The translations under genes were made by a program, and so were the position numbers. The notes under the pieces were generated by a model. It made no database searches and had not been told where the DNA came from. It worked only from the letters and a program-made list of their open reading frames with translations. A stretch of 64,000 nt of DNA from Hymenobacter sp. HSC-4F20 (lineage in GTDB: Bacteria; Bacteroidota; Bacteroidia; Cytophagales; Hymenobacteraceae): NCBI RefSeq assembly GCF_019599275.1, contig NZ_JAHZTD010000001.1:434001-498000 (forward strand), written 5' to 3'. Of the stretch, positions 1 to 8,301 are shown piece by piece. The first letter of the stretch is position 1. Each line of letters begins with the position of its first letter.

Positions 1-1258
1 TGGTGGTGTACGACCGGGCCAGAATGGCGCGCATGCAGTCTGCCAGGCTATGCGGCGTTGTGTTTTTTAATTGATTATCAAGGTAGAGCGCAAACAGGAA
101 GCCACGCCGGTAGGGCAGCTTCTCGTAGTCGCGGCTGGTCCAGAAGCGCTGGTAGTTCAGGGAGTCGTTCGGGACGTTGCGCACCGGCGACAGGTAGAGG
201 GGGCGCACCACTTCCGTATTGAGCTCGGCTACATACTGGGCGGGCGTCAGCAGGTGGGTGCGCAGGCGCAACTGCGTCTGGAAGTACTCGGTAAAGCCTT
301 CGCTAAACCAGTACTGTCGCTCCTCCTTCCGGATCCGAATCTGGTGGCCAATCCAGGTGTGCATCAGTTCATGGAAAAGCAGGTAGTCAACGCGGCTCGC
401 AATAGCTGGCCCTTTGTTATCGGTGGCAAAGGCAGAAAAAGAGTCAGCTAAGGCAGTGCCGGACACGCTCTGGCGGTGCTTACGCTCGGTCCAGGGGTCG
501 TAAGTGGGTAGGAGAGAAACCAGAAACGAGGGCGGACCCGGATCCTGCCAGAAGGCGCGTTGTGCCTGCACCGCCAGCTGCAGGTGGCGAGCCGCACTAT
601 CTACCTGAAAATGCCGAAAGGGGCGAGTAGCAAACCATACCTGCGTTTGGCCGACGGGCAAGGCCTGTAGCTGTAGCTTCCCGCCCAGAAACATGCTGCT
701 TTCCAATAAACTGCGCCGCCCGGTTACCTGCACCCGTGAAGCCGTTTGGGGCTGCAGGCTGGAAAGGAAAGGCATGCTTTTGGGCAGCCGCCACTGCACC
801 CGCACTTTCTGCTGGTCTTGCTCCGAGGCCCAATAACGGAGTGGCTTCATGAAGAGGGCAAAGCCATATACATGGAAGTACCCCTGTTCGATGATGGGGC
901 GGAAAGTCCGCTCGTTGCGCAACGTATCGTGTTGGTCGGGCCGGATGGTGTAGCGCAGGCGCACCCGCTGCCCAGGGCGGTGCCGCACCGTGACTACTAC
1001 CCAGTCGCCCGTTGTTTCGCGCTGCAGGGGCATGTTGGCTTGCAACTCGGTGAGGCAGTTTTCTAAGTTCGTCTCACCCCAGAAGTTAGTCGGGTAGTGA
1101 AAGGTCGTCTGCGTGGTATCGGCTGTTTGGTAAGTTAGCGTCACCCGTAACTTATCGGTAGCCTGACCAGCGGGCTCAACTGTGTAGGCGAGTCGTTGCG
1201 ACCAGGCGGGGCCGGTAGTTGCTACACCTAAGCTAGCCAGTAAGAAGAGGTATTTCAT
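1..1258 (-). CDS. M61-like (gluzincin) metallopeptidase, 3' end beyond the window
   Basis: The gene reads leftward from ATG at 1256-1258 and has no stop before base 1, so only about 419 residues of the N-terminal part are present. The first about 20 residues (MKYLFLLASLGVATTGPAWSQ, cut after WSQ) form a signal peptide, so the protein is exported. The zinc site is HELMH at about residues 296-300, followed by WFSEGFTEYF with the third ligand Glu at about 320. That HExxH then SEGFTEY arrangement is typical of family M61 (glycyl aminopeptidase-like), and related to M1. The N-terminal half resembles the beta-rich domain found in these peptidases. The substrate cannot be told from sequence. Confidence 0.75.
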   Translation of the reverse strand, partial: MKYLFLLASLGVATTGPAWSQRLAYTVEPAGQATDKLRVTLTYQTADTTQTTFHYPTNFWGETNLENCLTELQANMPLQRETTGDWVVVTVRHRPGQRVRLRYTIRPDQHDTLRNERTFRPIIEQGYFHVYGFALFMKPLRYWASEQDQQKVRVQWRLPKSMPFLSSLQPQTASRVQVTGRRSLLESSMFLGGKLQLQALPVGQTQVWFATRPFRHFQVDSAARHLQLAVQAQRAFWQDPGPPSFLVSLLPTYDPWTERKHRQSVSGTALADSFSAFATDNKGPAIASRVDYLLFHELMHTWIGHQIRIRKEERQYWFSEGFTEYFQTQLRLRTHLLTPAQYVAELNTEVVRPLYLSPVRNVPNDSLNYQRFWTSRDYEKLPYRRGFLFALYLDNQLKNTTPHSLADCMRAILARSYTT

Positions 1259-1454
1259 GTAGCTATCAGCACAGGAGGGAACAAGGTGCCGGGGGAAGGC
1301 AAGCTGAAAAGGGAGAGGGCACCGGGAAAGCCCGAGTAGAGAAGGCTCTATTACTCTTAGGGACTTACAAATAAAGTAAGGGGTAGTAAAAAGCGCTGAG
1401 CTGGTAAGCACTACCACCTAAGCCTAGGAAAGTAAAAACCATTTCCCGAATCCA

Positions 1455-1480
1455 GCGTTATGTTTAGCAAAATATAACGC
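1455..1480 (+). promoter_or_regulatory. Inverted repeat directly before the first TonB receptor start
   Basis: GCGTTAT at 1455-1461 and ATAACGC at 1474-1480 form an inverted repeat with a 12-base spacer that ends exactly at the ATG of the receptor gene. The spacer includes TATGTTTA, a near match to the Bacteroidota -7 element. The same CGTTAT-N12-ATAACG arrangement occurs at 14061-14084. It could be an operator or a hairpin at the 5' end of the mRNA; the role is inferred. Confidence 0.35.
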
Positions 1481-4087
1481 ATGCCCGACGCTACTCCCTA
1501 CCCTCGATTTCTGATCCAACTCCTAACGCTACTCTGCGCCACGCCCCTGACCAGTTTGGCCCAGAGCCAGCCAGCGCTAGCGGATACGACGCGGCTGGGG
1601 GAGGTAGTGGTAGCCGCTTCGAAGGTGGAGGAGAGCATCTTACAGTCGCCGGTGACGGTGGAGAAGCTGACGGCGAGGCAGTTGCGGCTCACGCCGGCCC
1701 CCTCGTTTTTCGATGCCATTGAGCACGTAAAGGGCGTGCAGGTGATTACGCCCAGCCTGGGATTCAAGGTGATAAACGCCCGGGGCTTCACCAATACCAC
1801 CAACGTGCGCTTCGTGCAGCTGGTAGATGGTATTGATAACCAAGCACCCCACATCGGCGGGCCCATCGGCAACGTGCTGGGCCCGAGCGACCTGGATATT
1901 CAGGCCGTGGAAATTGTGCCGGGCACCGCCGCCGCGCTGTATGGGCTGAACGCCATCAACGGGCTGGCCAACTTCAGTACCCGCAACCCATTCCGCAGCG
2001 AGGGGTTAAGCGTGCAGCAGAAGATAGGGGTGAACCATGTAAACGACGCCAACACCGGCGCGCATGTCTTTTCCGAAACCAGTGTGCGCTACGCCAAGGC
2101 CTTGAGCCCCAAGCTGGCGTTCAAGGTGAATGGTACCTACCTGCGTGGCTACGACTGGATGGCTACCGACCCCACCGACATCAACCCGAACGGCAACGCC
2201 ACCACCGGCCTGCTGGGGGCTGACAACCCCGCCCGCGACCCAGTAAGCAGCTACGGCAATGAGTCTTCCAACCGCTCGAACCTGACGCTAGGGGGAAAGA
2301 CCTACCAGGTGGCCCGCACCGGCTACCAGGAACAGGACGTGGTGGATTACCATCTGCAAACTTTCCGCTACGATGCCGCCCTGCACTACAAGCTTACCCC
2401 GAACGCCGAACTGGCTTACACCTACCGGGGTGCCAACTTCGATAACGTGTACCAGCGCAGCAACCGGTTTCAACTCAGTAATTATCATCTGCAGCAGCAC
2501 GCCCTGCAGCTGACTACCCCCGTGGTGCAGGCCCGCGCCTACTTCACCCAGGAAAATACCGGCCGCAGCTACAATCTGCGCAGTATGGCCGAAAACCTGG
2601 ACCGCAGCTTCAAGCCCGATAAGCAGTGGAACGACGACTACACCTCCGCTTGGAACAGAGCCACGCAAGACGGCCAAACCGTAGCCCAGGCCCACGCCGC
2701 GGCCCGCACTGCCGCTGACACCGGCCGCTTACAGCCCGGCACGCCCGCGTTCAAGCAGCGTCTGCGGGAGCTGGCGGGCATCAATAACTGGGACCAGGGC
2801 GCGGCCCTACGTGTGCAGGCTGAACTGCTCCATGCCGAGGGCCAAGTGAACATAGGGGAGGCCCTACGCCGAGGCAGCAAAGCCCTGCCCGCCTGGGCCG
2901 ACCTGCTGGTGGGCCTTGACCACCGCACCTACCTCATTCAGCCCGACGGCAACTACTTTATCAACCCTGAGGAGGGCGAAGACCCATACAGCACGCTCAC
3001 TTACGGCAAAACCGGGGGCTTTGTGCAGGCCGGGGCGCGGCTGCTACAAGAGAAAATCCGGCTCACGGCTACCCTGCGTGCCGACAAGAACGACTACTTC
3101 GCTACCCGCTTCAATCCGCGCCTGACAGCGGTGTACTCGCCTACCCAGCGCCACAACTTCCGGGTAAGCTACCAGAGCGGCTACCGTTTTCCGAGCTTGT
3201 TTGAGGGCTTTTCCAACGTGAACAGCGGACAGGTAAAGCGCATCGGGGGGCTGAGGGTAATGTCGGATGGGGTATTCGAAAACAGCTACCTGCGCAGCTC
3301 CATTGATGCCTTTGGCGCGGCCGTGACGCGCGATGTGAACACCAACGGCCTCTCGCGCAGTCAAGCCATTGCCCGCAACCAAGGGCTGCTGGTGAAGAAC
3401 ACCTACACTTACCTGCGGCCCGAGCACATCAAGTCTCTGGAGCTGGGCTACAAGGCGGCCCTGCTGCCCGGTGGCCGCCTGCTAACCGATGTGGATTTCT
3501 ACTACAACACCTACCGCGACTTTATTGCCCAGGTAGAAGCCTACGTGCCCGTGAATGCCGCCGGCCAGCCCCTGTCTGCCGACGCCGACCTAAGCACAGT
3601 GGCTACGGCCCTGAGCGCCCGCGCCGGGCAGGCCCGCTACCGCCTCTGGACCAACTCCCAAAGCCAGGTGTACAACTACGGCGGCTCCCTGGGTCTGCGC
3701 TACGACGTTGCTGGCGGCTACTTGGCCGGCGCCAGCGTCACCTATGCCCGCCTCGACCGCACCGAGTCTGCCGATGGATTGGAAGACGGCTTCAATACCC
3801 CGCGCTGGTCCTATAACCTGAGCCTGGGTAATGAGGATGTAGTAAAGAACGTCGGTTTCGGCCTCAACTTCCGCTGGCAGGCCCGCTATTACTCCCAAAC
3901 CTTCCTGGTTAACGGCTACGTGCCCGCCTACAGTACCCTCGATGCTCAGGTCAGCTACCGTCTGCCTACCCCCAACTTACGCCTGAAGCTGGGCGCCAGC
4001 AATCTGCTGAACCACTACTACGTGAGCTACCTGGGCGGCCCGAGCGTGGGCGGGCTGTACTACCTGCAGGTAGCCTACGGGCTGTAA
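1481..4087 (+). CDS. TonB-dependent outer-membrane receptor
   Basis: A protein of 868 residues. Residues 1-28 are a signal peptide ending near SLAQS. A TonB-box-like segment with GEVVVAASK follows, then a plug domain with the usual VEIVPGTAAALYG motif at about 145-160. The rest is a 22-strand-type barrel ending in an aromatic/hydrophobic strand (YYLQVAYGL). It lacks the N-terminal carboxypeptidase-like domain carried by the receptors at 34941 and 41674. The family imports ferric siderophores, haem, cobalamin, metals or glycans in a TonB-driven way. The substrate is not evident here. It is followed at once by a probable metal-responsive promoter and a second receptor operon. Confidence 0.88.
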   Translation: MPDATPYPRFLIQLLTLLCATPLTSLAQSQPALADTTRLGEVVVAASKVEESILQSPVTVEKLTARQLRLTPAPSFFDAIEHVKGVQVITPSLGFKVINARGFTNTTNVRFVQLVDGIDNQAPHIGGPIGNVLGPSDLDIQAVEIVPGTAAALYGLNAINGLANFSTRNPFRSEGLSVQQKIGVNHVNDANTGAHVFSETSVRYAKALSPKLAFKVNGTYLRGYDWMATDPTDINPNGNATTGLLGADNPARDPVSSYGNESSNRSNLTLGGKTYQVARTGYQEQDVVDYHLQTFRYDAALHYKLTPNAELAYTYRGANFDNVYQRSNRFQLSNYHLQQHALQLTTPVVQARAYFTQENTGRSYNLRSMAENLDRSFKPDKQWNDDYTSAWNRATQDGQTVAQAHAAARTAADTGRLQPGTPAFKQRLRELAGINNWDQGAALRVQAELLHAEGQVNIGEALRRGSKALPAWADLLVGLDHRTYLIQPDGNYFINPEEGEDPYSTLTYGKTGGFVQAGARLLQEKIRLTATLRADKNDYFATRFNPRLTAVYSPTQRHNFRVSYQSGYRFPSLFEGFSNVNSGQVKRIGGLRVMSDGVFENSYLRSSIDAFGAAVTRDVNTNGLSRSQAIARNQGLLVKNTYTYLRPEHIKSLELGYKAALLPGGRLLTDVDFYYNTYRDFIAQVEAYVPVNAAGQPLSADADLSTVATALSARAGQARYRLWTNSQSQVYNYGGSLGLRYDVAGGYLAGASVTYARLDRTESADGLEDGFNTPRWSYNLSLGNEDVVKNVGFGLNFRWQARYYSQTFLVNGYVPAYSTLDAQVSYRLPTPNLRLKLGASNLLNHYYVSYLGGPSVGGLYYLQVAYGL

Positions 4088-4171
4088 GCGGACCCGCCAA
4101 CCGCAAGTACGGGAGGTGGCAAGTGTAGACTTTTGCAGATGGTGACTCTGTAAATTTCTAGCCTGAAATAG

Positions 4172-4188
4172 ATGCATCAATGATGCAT
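4172..4188. promoter_or_regulatory. 17-bp perfect palindrome, probable operator
   Basis: ATGCATCA-A-TGATGCAT is a perfect palindrome with a single central base. It ends 15 bases before the -7 element at 4204-4211, so it covers the position of the -33 element, where a bound repressor would block transcription. A further partial half-site (TGATGC) follows at 4188-4193. The regulator is unknown. The downstream genes suggest a metal sensor, which is inference. Confidence 0.5.
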
Positions 4189-4203
4189 GATGCGCAATTG
4201 TTC

Positions 4204-4211
4204 TACCTTTG
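4204..4211 (+). promoter_or_regulatory. Bacteroidota-type -7 promoter element
   Basis: TACCTTTG matches the TAnnTTTG consensus exactly. It lies 36 bases before the GTG start at 4248 and just downstream of the palindrome at 4172-4188. Confidence 0.55.
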
Positions 4212-4247
4212 CCTTTCATGTATTCTTCATGAATCTAGCTGGGCATA

Positions 4248-4601
4248 GTGCATAGTAGGCGTAAAGTTGTGGCATGGTGGCTGTTGGGCCTGTTGCTTCG
4301 GGTAGTAGCTCCCGAGGCGGCCGTGCTGCGCCTGCACTTCCACCAGCACACCCAGGACACGCCTCTGACCAGTATCAGTGTAAAGTCGGGACAACAGAAG
4401 GAGGTGCTTTCGGGCAAGCACCAGCACTGCTACACGGAGCAGCTGTATAACGCCCCCTTCCAGCCGGCGGTGCCAATAAAGTTGCCGGAGCCCGTGCGCC
4501 TGTTGGCCTACGCGGTATACCGGCCTCAAGCGCCCGTGTGCCGGGCCTCGCACCTGCTAGAGGGTGCCTGCCTGCGGGGGCCGCCAGTTTCCTGTAGCTA
4601 G
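4248..4601 (+). CDS. Small His-rich membrane-anchored or exported protein, possible metal binder
   Basis: 117 residues starting at GTG, with no in-frame ATG that keeps the hydrophobic N-terminus. Residues 8-20 (VAWWLLGLLLRVV) are one hydrophobic segment, a signal or anchor. The rest has the His/Cys clusters HFHQH at about 30-34 and KHQHCYTEQ at about 57-65, and a conserved-looking EQLYNAPFQPA. Similar small His/Cys proteins occur near TonB receptors in Bacteroidota, but I know no tested function. The palindrome and promoter just upstream and the receptor and ABC genes downstream suggest metal handling. That role is inferred. Confidence 0.6.
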   Translation: MHSRRKVVAWWLLGLLLRVVAPEAAVLRLHFHQHTQDTPLTSISVKSGQQKEVLSGKHQHCYTEQLYNAPFQPAVPIKLPEPVRLLAYAVYRPQAPVCRASHLLEGACLRGPPVSCS

Positions 4602-4938
4602 AATCAGCTGTATTTCAGCCGCCAATACGGCCATTGGCTGGATGCTGTACTCCGTCGGCCTATCAAACTCTGGCTGCCTAATGACTAGGTAGTTGCTCGG
4701 AGTATCAGACCTCTGCCAGGCTGCGTGTAGGCGTGTGCTACCCCGCGAGGGCTCCAGCAACCAGGCCAGCAAGGTTTCTGGGGTAGTGCCAACAAGCTGA
4801 TTTTCCTGTAGAGGCTCCCGCGGATTGCCGGGCCGCTACGGCCGTGCGGTAGTCGGATACCCGGCGGCATTCCTCCTTCTTCTTGACTATAACCGCCCTG
4901 GGCCACAACCCGGCCAGGGAACAGGTGCGCCTTTTTTC
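4602..4938. other. 337-base gap with no supported gene
   Basis: The gap lies between the His-rich protein and the second TonB receptor. Short open frames on the minus strand (4557-4772, 4685-4906) have no recognisable protein features and overlap each other. No clear TAnnTTTG element or terminator was seen, so the receptor may be read from the promoter at 4204 or from an unrecognised one. Confidence 0.4.
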
Positions 4939-7371
4939 ATGCTACGACTACTTTTGTTTTTACTGCTGCTGGCCCCGAGCCTGGCAGCCGGCCAAACCTT
5001 GTCTGGCCGCATCAGCGGCCACCTCATCAGCCCCACCGGCCAGGCCCTCGAAGGCGTTACCGTGGTGGAAAAATCCGGGCGGTTTTCGGCCCTTTCCGAC
5101 GCCGAAGGGCACTTCTCCCTGGATCAGCTGCCCCTGGCCGAGTACACGCTCATCACCCGCAGTCTGAGCCACCAGCAGGAGCAGCGCACGGTTATTCTGA
5201 GCGCCGAAACACCTGCCCTAGTGGTCGATTTTACCCTGCGCGCCAGCACCAATGCCCTCCAGGAAGTGGAAGTGCTGGGCCGCAAGGAAACCACCTACAA
5301 GAGCGACTACAGCTTTGTGGGCACCAAAACGGCCACGGCGCTGAAAGACGTGCCCCAGTCGATTTCCACCGTGACCAAGGAGCTGATGGAAGACCGCCAG
5401 GCCCTACGCCTGCCTGATGTGGTAAAAAACATAGCCGGCGTTACGCAGTATTCGCATTACGACGACCTGACCATCCGGGGCTTCCGCAACGGCTACGAAA
5501 GCGGCTTCCGCCTCCTCAACGGGCTGCGCTCGGGCTTCAGCTACGGCAACTCGTTTACGCAAGCTCCCCTAACGGTGAACCTGGAGCGCGTGGAAGTGCT
5601 GAAAGGTCCCGGCGCAGCTCTCTACGGCGACATCAACCCCGGCGGCACGGTGAACATGGTAACCAAAAAGCCGCTGGACGTGGCCCGCAAAGCGGTGAGC
5701 TTCTCTAGTGGCAGCTTCAACACCACCCGCGCCACGGCCGACTTCACGGGCCCCCTGAACGAGCGCAAAAACGTGCTCTACCGCTTGAATGCGGGCTTCG
5801 AGAAGTCGAACACCTTCCGCGACGTGAACGACACCCGCTCCGTGATGGTGGCCCCCACCGTCACCTTCCTGCCTACCGACAAAACCACCATCAACGCCGA
5901 GCTGGTGTATACCCACGTAGATGGGTTTCTGGACCGCGGCCTGCCCATTCGGGGTGGTGATTTGTACGCCCTACCCCGCTCGTTTACCCTAAGCCAGCCG
6001 AGCGACTATTTCCGCACCAGCACCTACTACCTCAACGCCTCGCTCAACCACAAATTCACCGATTGGCTGTCGTTCAATGCTTCCTACCTCGACTTCACCT
6101 ACAACGAGAACCTGAGCGAGCACCGCACCCTGAACACCTACGCCGACGCGCCCGCCAACACGGTCATGAACCTGCGCTATTTCGACCGGCGCGCCGAAGA
6201 GTACACCAAAAACCTGGCCGCCTACTTTGCCCTCAACCGCTCCACGGGTTCCATTACGCACAAGGTGGTAGCGGGCCTGGATTACATCCGCTTCACTACC
6301 GACAAGCAAAGCACCATGTTTGAGGCACGGCAGAAGCTGGTGAATGGGGTAGCCACGCCGCTGACCTTCGACCTGAAAAATCCGGTGTACGAAATTCAGG
6401 ACCCCACCAAATACGTCCGCCGGCCGCTGCCCCAGTTCTTCATCGACTACATCAACTCGGTGTATCACACCACCGGCCTTTATGTGCAGGATCAGATAGC
6501 CGTGACGCCGCGCCTGGGCCTGCTGCTGGGGGCTCGCTACGAGCTGTTTGCCGATGAGCGGGACTACGGCGACGGCTCAGACAACATCAAGCAGCGCAAG
6601 CTGCTGCCGCGCGCCGGCCTCACCTTCGCTCTGCTGGGCAACCTGAACTACTTTGCCTCCTACAGCGCTGGGTTCCGGCCCCTCAAGCCCGAGTATGTTC
6701 GGTTTCCGGAGCGCTACGGCCGCAGCTCATCCTTCGACCCTGAAACCAGCTATCAGCTGGAAACCGGTTTGAAGGGCGAGTTCTTCAATAAAGCATTGTT
6801 CGGGACCGTGGCCGTGTACCAGATTGTGAAGCGCAACCAACTGGTGAGCACCGGCTCGCTTACACCCGACGGGGCACCGGTGTATCGTCAGAACGGCGAG
6901 GCCCGTTCCCGCGGGGCGGAGTTGGAGCTGACTGGTAACATCGTTTCCAACCTAAGCCTAAACGCCAGCTATGCCTTCAATCACTCCGAAGTCCGGAATG
7001 CCCAGCTAGACGCCGAAAATGGGCAGCCGCTGGCCAATGCGCCCAAGCATTCGGCGGGCCTCTGGACCAAGTACACGTTCGTAACCCCGGCGTTGCGTGG
7101 GTTTGGCGTGGCCCTCGGAGGCAACTACGTAGCTGCTCGCCGCACCGAAAACCGGGTGACCAATACCACGACGGGGGAGGAATACTGGGGGCACTGGCCC
7201 TCTTACACGGTGCTCGATGCCGCCCTGTTCTATACCGTGGACAAGTTCAACTTCCACCTGAACGTGAACAACCTGCTCGACCGGTACTACTTCGTGGGCG
7301 GGTACGACTACTTCCGCACCAGCCCCGGCGCCCCGCGCAACTTCATGGCTACCGTGGGCTACACCTTCTAA
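4939..7371 (+). CDS. TonB-dependent siderophore-type receptor with carboxypeptidase-like N-terminal domain
   Basis: The start at ATG 4939 gives MLRLLLFLLLLAPSLAAGQ, a clear signal peptide; the open frame extends 38 codons upstream without similar features. About 810 residues. Residues 20-110 are a CarboxypepD_reg-like beta-sandwich (GHLISPTGQALEGVTV...). The plug follows, with KDVPQSISTVTKELMEDR and VEVLKGPGAALYG, wording typical of the FhuA/FpvA siderophore receptor group. The barrel ends in FMATVGYTF with a terminal Phe. It probably imports a ferric siderophore or another metallophore. It is followed by an ABC ATPase and two permeases on the same strand, after an inverted repeat. Confidence 0.9.
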   Translation: MLRLLLFLLLLAPSLAAGQTLSGRISGHLISPTGQALEGVTVVEKSGRFSALSDAEGHFSLDQLPLAEYTLITRSLSHQQEQRTVILSAETPALVVDFTLRASTNALQEVEVLGRKETTYKSDYSFVGTKTATALKDVPQSISTVTKELMEDRQALRLPDVVKNIAGVTQYSHYDDLTIRGFRNGYESGFRLLNGLRSGFSYGNSFTQAPLTVNLERVEVLKGPGAALYGDINPGGTVNMVTKKPLDVARKAVSFSSGSFNTTRATADFTGPLNERKNVLYRLNAGFEKSNTFRDVNDTRSVMVAPTVTFLPTDKTTINAELVYTHVDGFLDRGLPIRGGDLYALPRSFTLSQPSDYFRTSTYYLNASLNHKFTDWLSFNASYLDFTYNENLSEHRTLNTYADAPANTVMNLRYFDRRAEEYTKNLAAYFALNRSTGSITHKVVAGLDYIRFTTDKQSTMFEARQKLVNGVATPLTFDLKNPVYEIQDPTKYVRRPLPQFFIDYINSVYHTTGLYVQDQIAVTPRLGLLLGARYELFADERDYGDGSDNIKQRKLLPRAGLTFALLGNLNYFASYSAGFRPLKPEYVRFPERYGRSSSFDPETSYQLETGLKGEFFNKALFGTVAVYQIVKRNQLVSTGSLTPDGAPVYRQNGEARSRGAELELTGNIVSNLSLNASYAFNHSEVRNAQLDAENGQPLANAPKHSAGLWTKYTFVTPALRGFGVALGGNYVAARRTENRVTNTTTGEEYWGHWPSYTVLDAALFYTVDKFNFHLNVNNLLDRYYFVGGYDYFRTSPGAPRNFMATVGYTF

Positions 7372-7403
7372 AAAGCTGCTTGTATAAAAGCCCTCTTGGC
7401 CGT

Positions 7404-7537
7404 GTCATGCGGAGCGGAGCCGAAGCATCTCTACCGCTGGCTAACCATAAGCAACCGCTCCGTAGCCCAGGGTTTAAACCCTGGGCTATTGAACCGCAAC
7501 GAAGCAGTAGAGATGCTTCGACTGCGTTCAGCCTGAC
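7404..7537. repeat. Dispersed inverted repeat, family A (copy 1)
   Basis: The left arm starts GTCATGCGGAGC and runs into GAAGCATCTCTACCGC at 7404-7437. The right arm at 7505-7537 is its imperfect reverse complement and ends in TCAGCCTGAC. The arms closely match the repeat at 20642-20732. Between them lies a separate 26-bp perfect palindrome at 7463-7488. The element sits between the receptor and the ABC ATPase and resembles a REP/BIME-type intergenic repeat. Confidence 0.7.
7463..7488. repeat. 26-bp perfect palindrome inside the repeat
   Basis: The sequence TAGCCCAGGGTTT is followed directly by its exact reverse complement, with GTTTAAAC at the centre. With no loop it could cruciform as DNA or form a tight RNA stem. 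It lies at the centre of the family A inverted repeat and splits its two arms. Confidence 0.7.
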
Positions 7538-7580
7538 AGTTCAGAAGGAGCGAATGTCACGATACACTACCTGTTTGCAT

Positions 7581-8291
7581 ATGAACTACATTCTGGAAGC
7601 CAAGGAGCTTCGCAAGGAGTACCCTAACAAGCTGGCCCTACAGGGGCTGAACCTGCAAATTGAGCCGGGGGAGGTGTTTTGCCTGTTGGGCCAGAACGGC
7701 GCCGGCAAATCCACGACCATCAACCTGTTTCTGGGCTTCATTGCGCCAACGTCGGGGGCGGCTTTTGTGAACGGTATGGAGGTAGCCGCCAATCCGCTCA
7801 AAATCAAGGAGCACCTGGCTTACATTCCGGAAAACGTGATGCTCTACCCCCACCTGACGGGCCTGGAAAACCTGGCTTTGTTCAGCAGTCTGGCGGGTTT
7901 CAAATACAAAGAGGCAGAGTTGCTCGACTACCTGCACCACGCCGGCCTGCCCGCCGAGGCAGTGCGCCGGCGCGTGGGCACCTACTCCAAAGGCATGCGC
8001 CAGAAGGTGGGTATTGCCATTGCCGTAGCCAAGCATGCCAAGGTGCTGCTGCTCGACGAGCCTACCTCCGGCCTCGACCCCAAAGCCTCCAACGAGTTTT
8101 CGCAGCTGCTGACCCAGCTGAGCACCGAGGGCACGGCCGTGCTCATGGCCACCCACGACATCTTCCGGGCCAAGGAGGTAGGCACCCGCGTGGGCATCAT
8201 GCGGGAGGGCGAGCTGGTGGATGTGCGCCCCACGGCGGCCCTGAACGCCCAGGAGCTGGAGCAGCTCTACCTCACCTACATGCACAACTAG
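7581..8291 (+). CDS. ABC transporter ATP-binding protein (ABC-2 exporter type)
   Basis: The ATG at 7581 (MNYILEAKELRKEYPN) begins the ABC fold; the open frame further upstream only translates the intergenic repeat. 236 residues. Walker A is GQNGAGKST at about 37-45, the signature is YSKGMRQKV at about 135-143, and Walker B is VLLLDEPTSGLD at about 155-166. The switch His is in MATHDIF. It is of the CcmA/NosF class that pairs with ABC-2 permeases. It is followed 10 bases later by the first of two permease genes, so the three very likely form one transporter. Confidence 0.92.
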   Translation: MNYILEAKELRKEYPNKLALQGLNLQIEPGEVFCLLGQNGAGKSTTINLFLGFIAPTSGAAFVNGMEVAANPLKIKEHLAYIPENVMLYPHLTGLENLALFSSLAGFKYKEAELLDYLHHAGLPAEAVRRRVGTYSKGMRQKVGIAIAVAKHAKVLLLDEPTSGLDPKASNEFSQLLTQLSTEGTAVLMATHDIFRAKEVGTRVGIMREGELVDVRPTAALNAQELEQLYLTYMHN

Positions 8292-8301
8292 TCCGCCCCC
8301 G

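Noticed and set aside
7380-7580. Upstream extension of the ABC ATPase reading frame
   Set aside because: This part only translates the inverted repeat and intergenic DNA; the ATPase fold begins at 7581.
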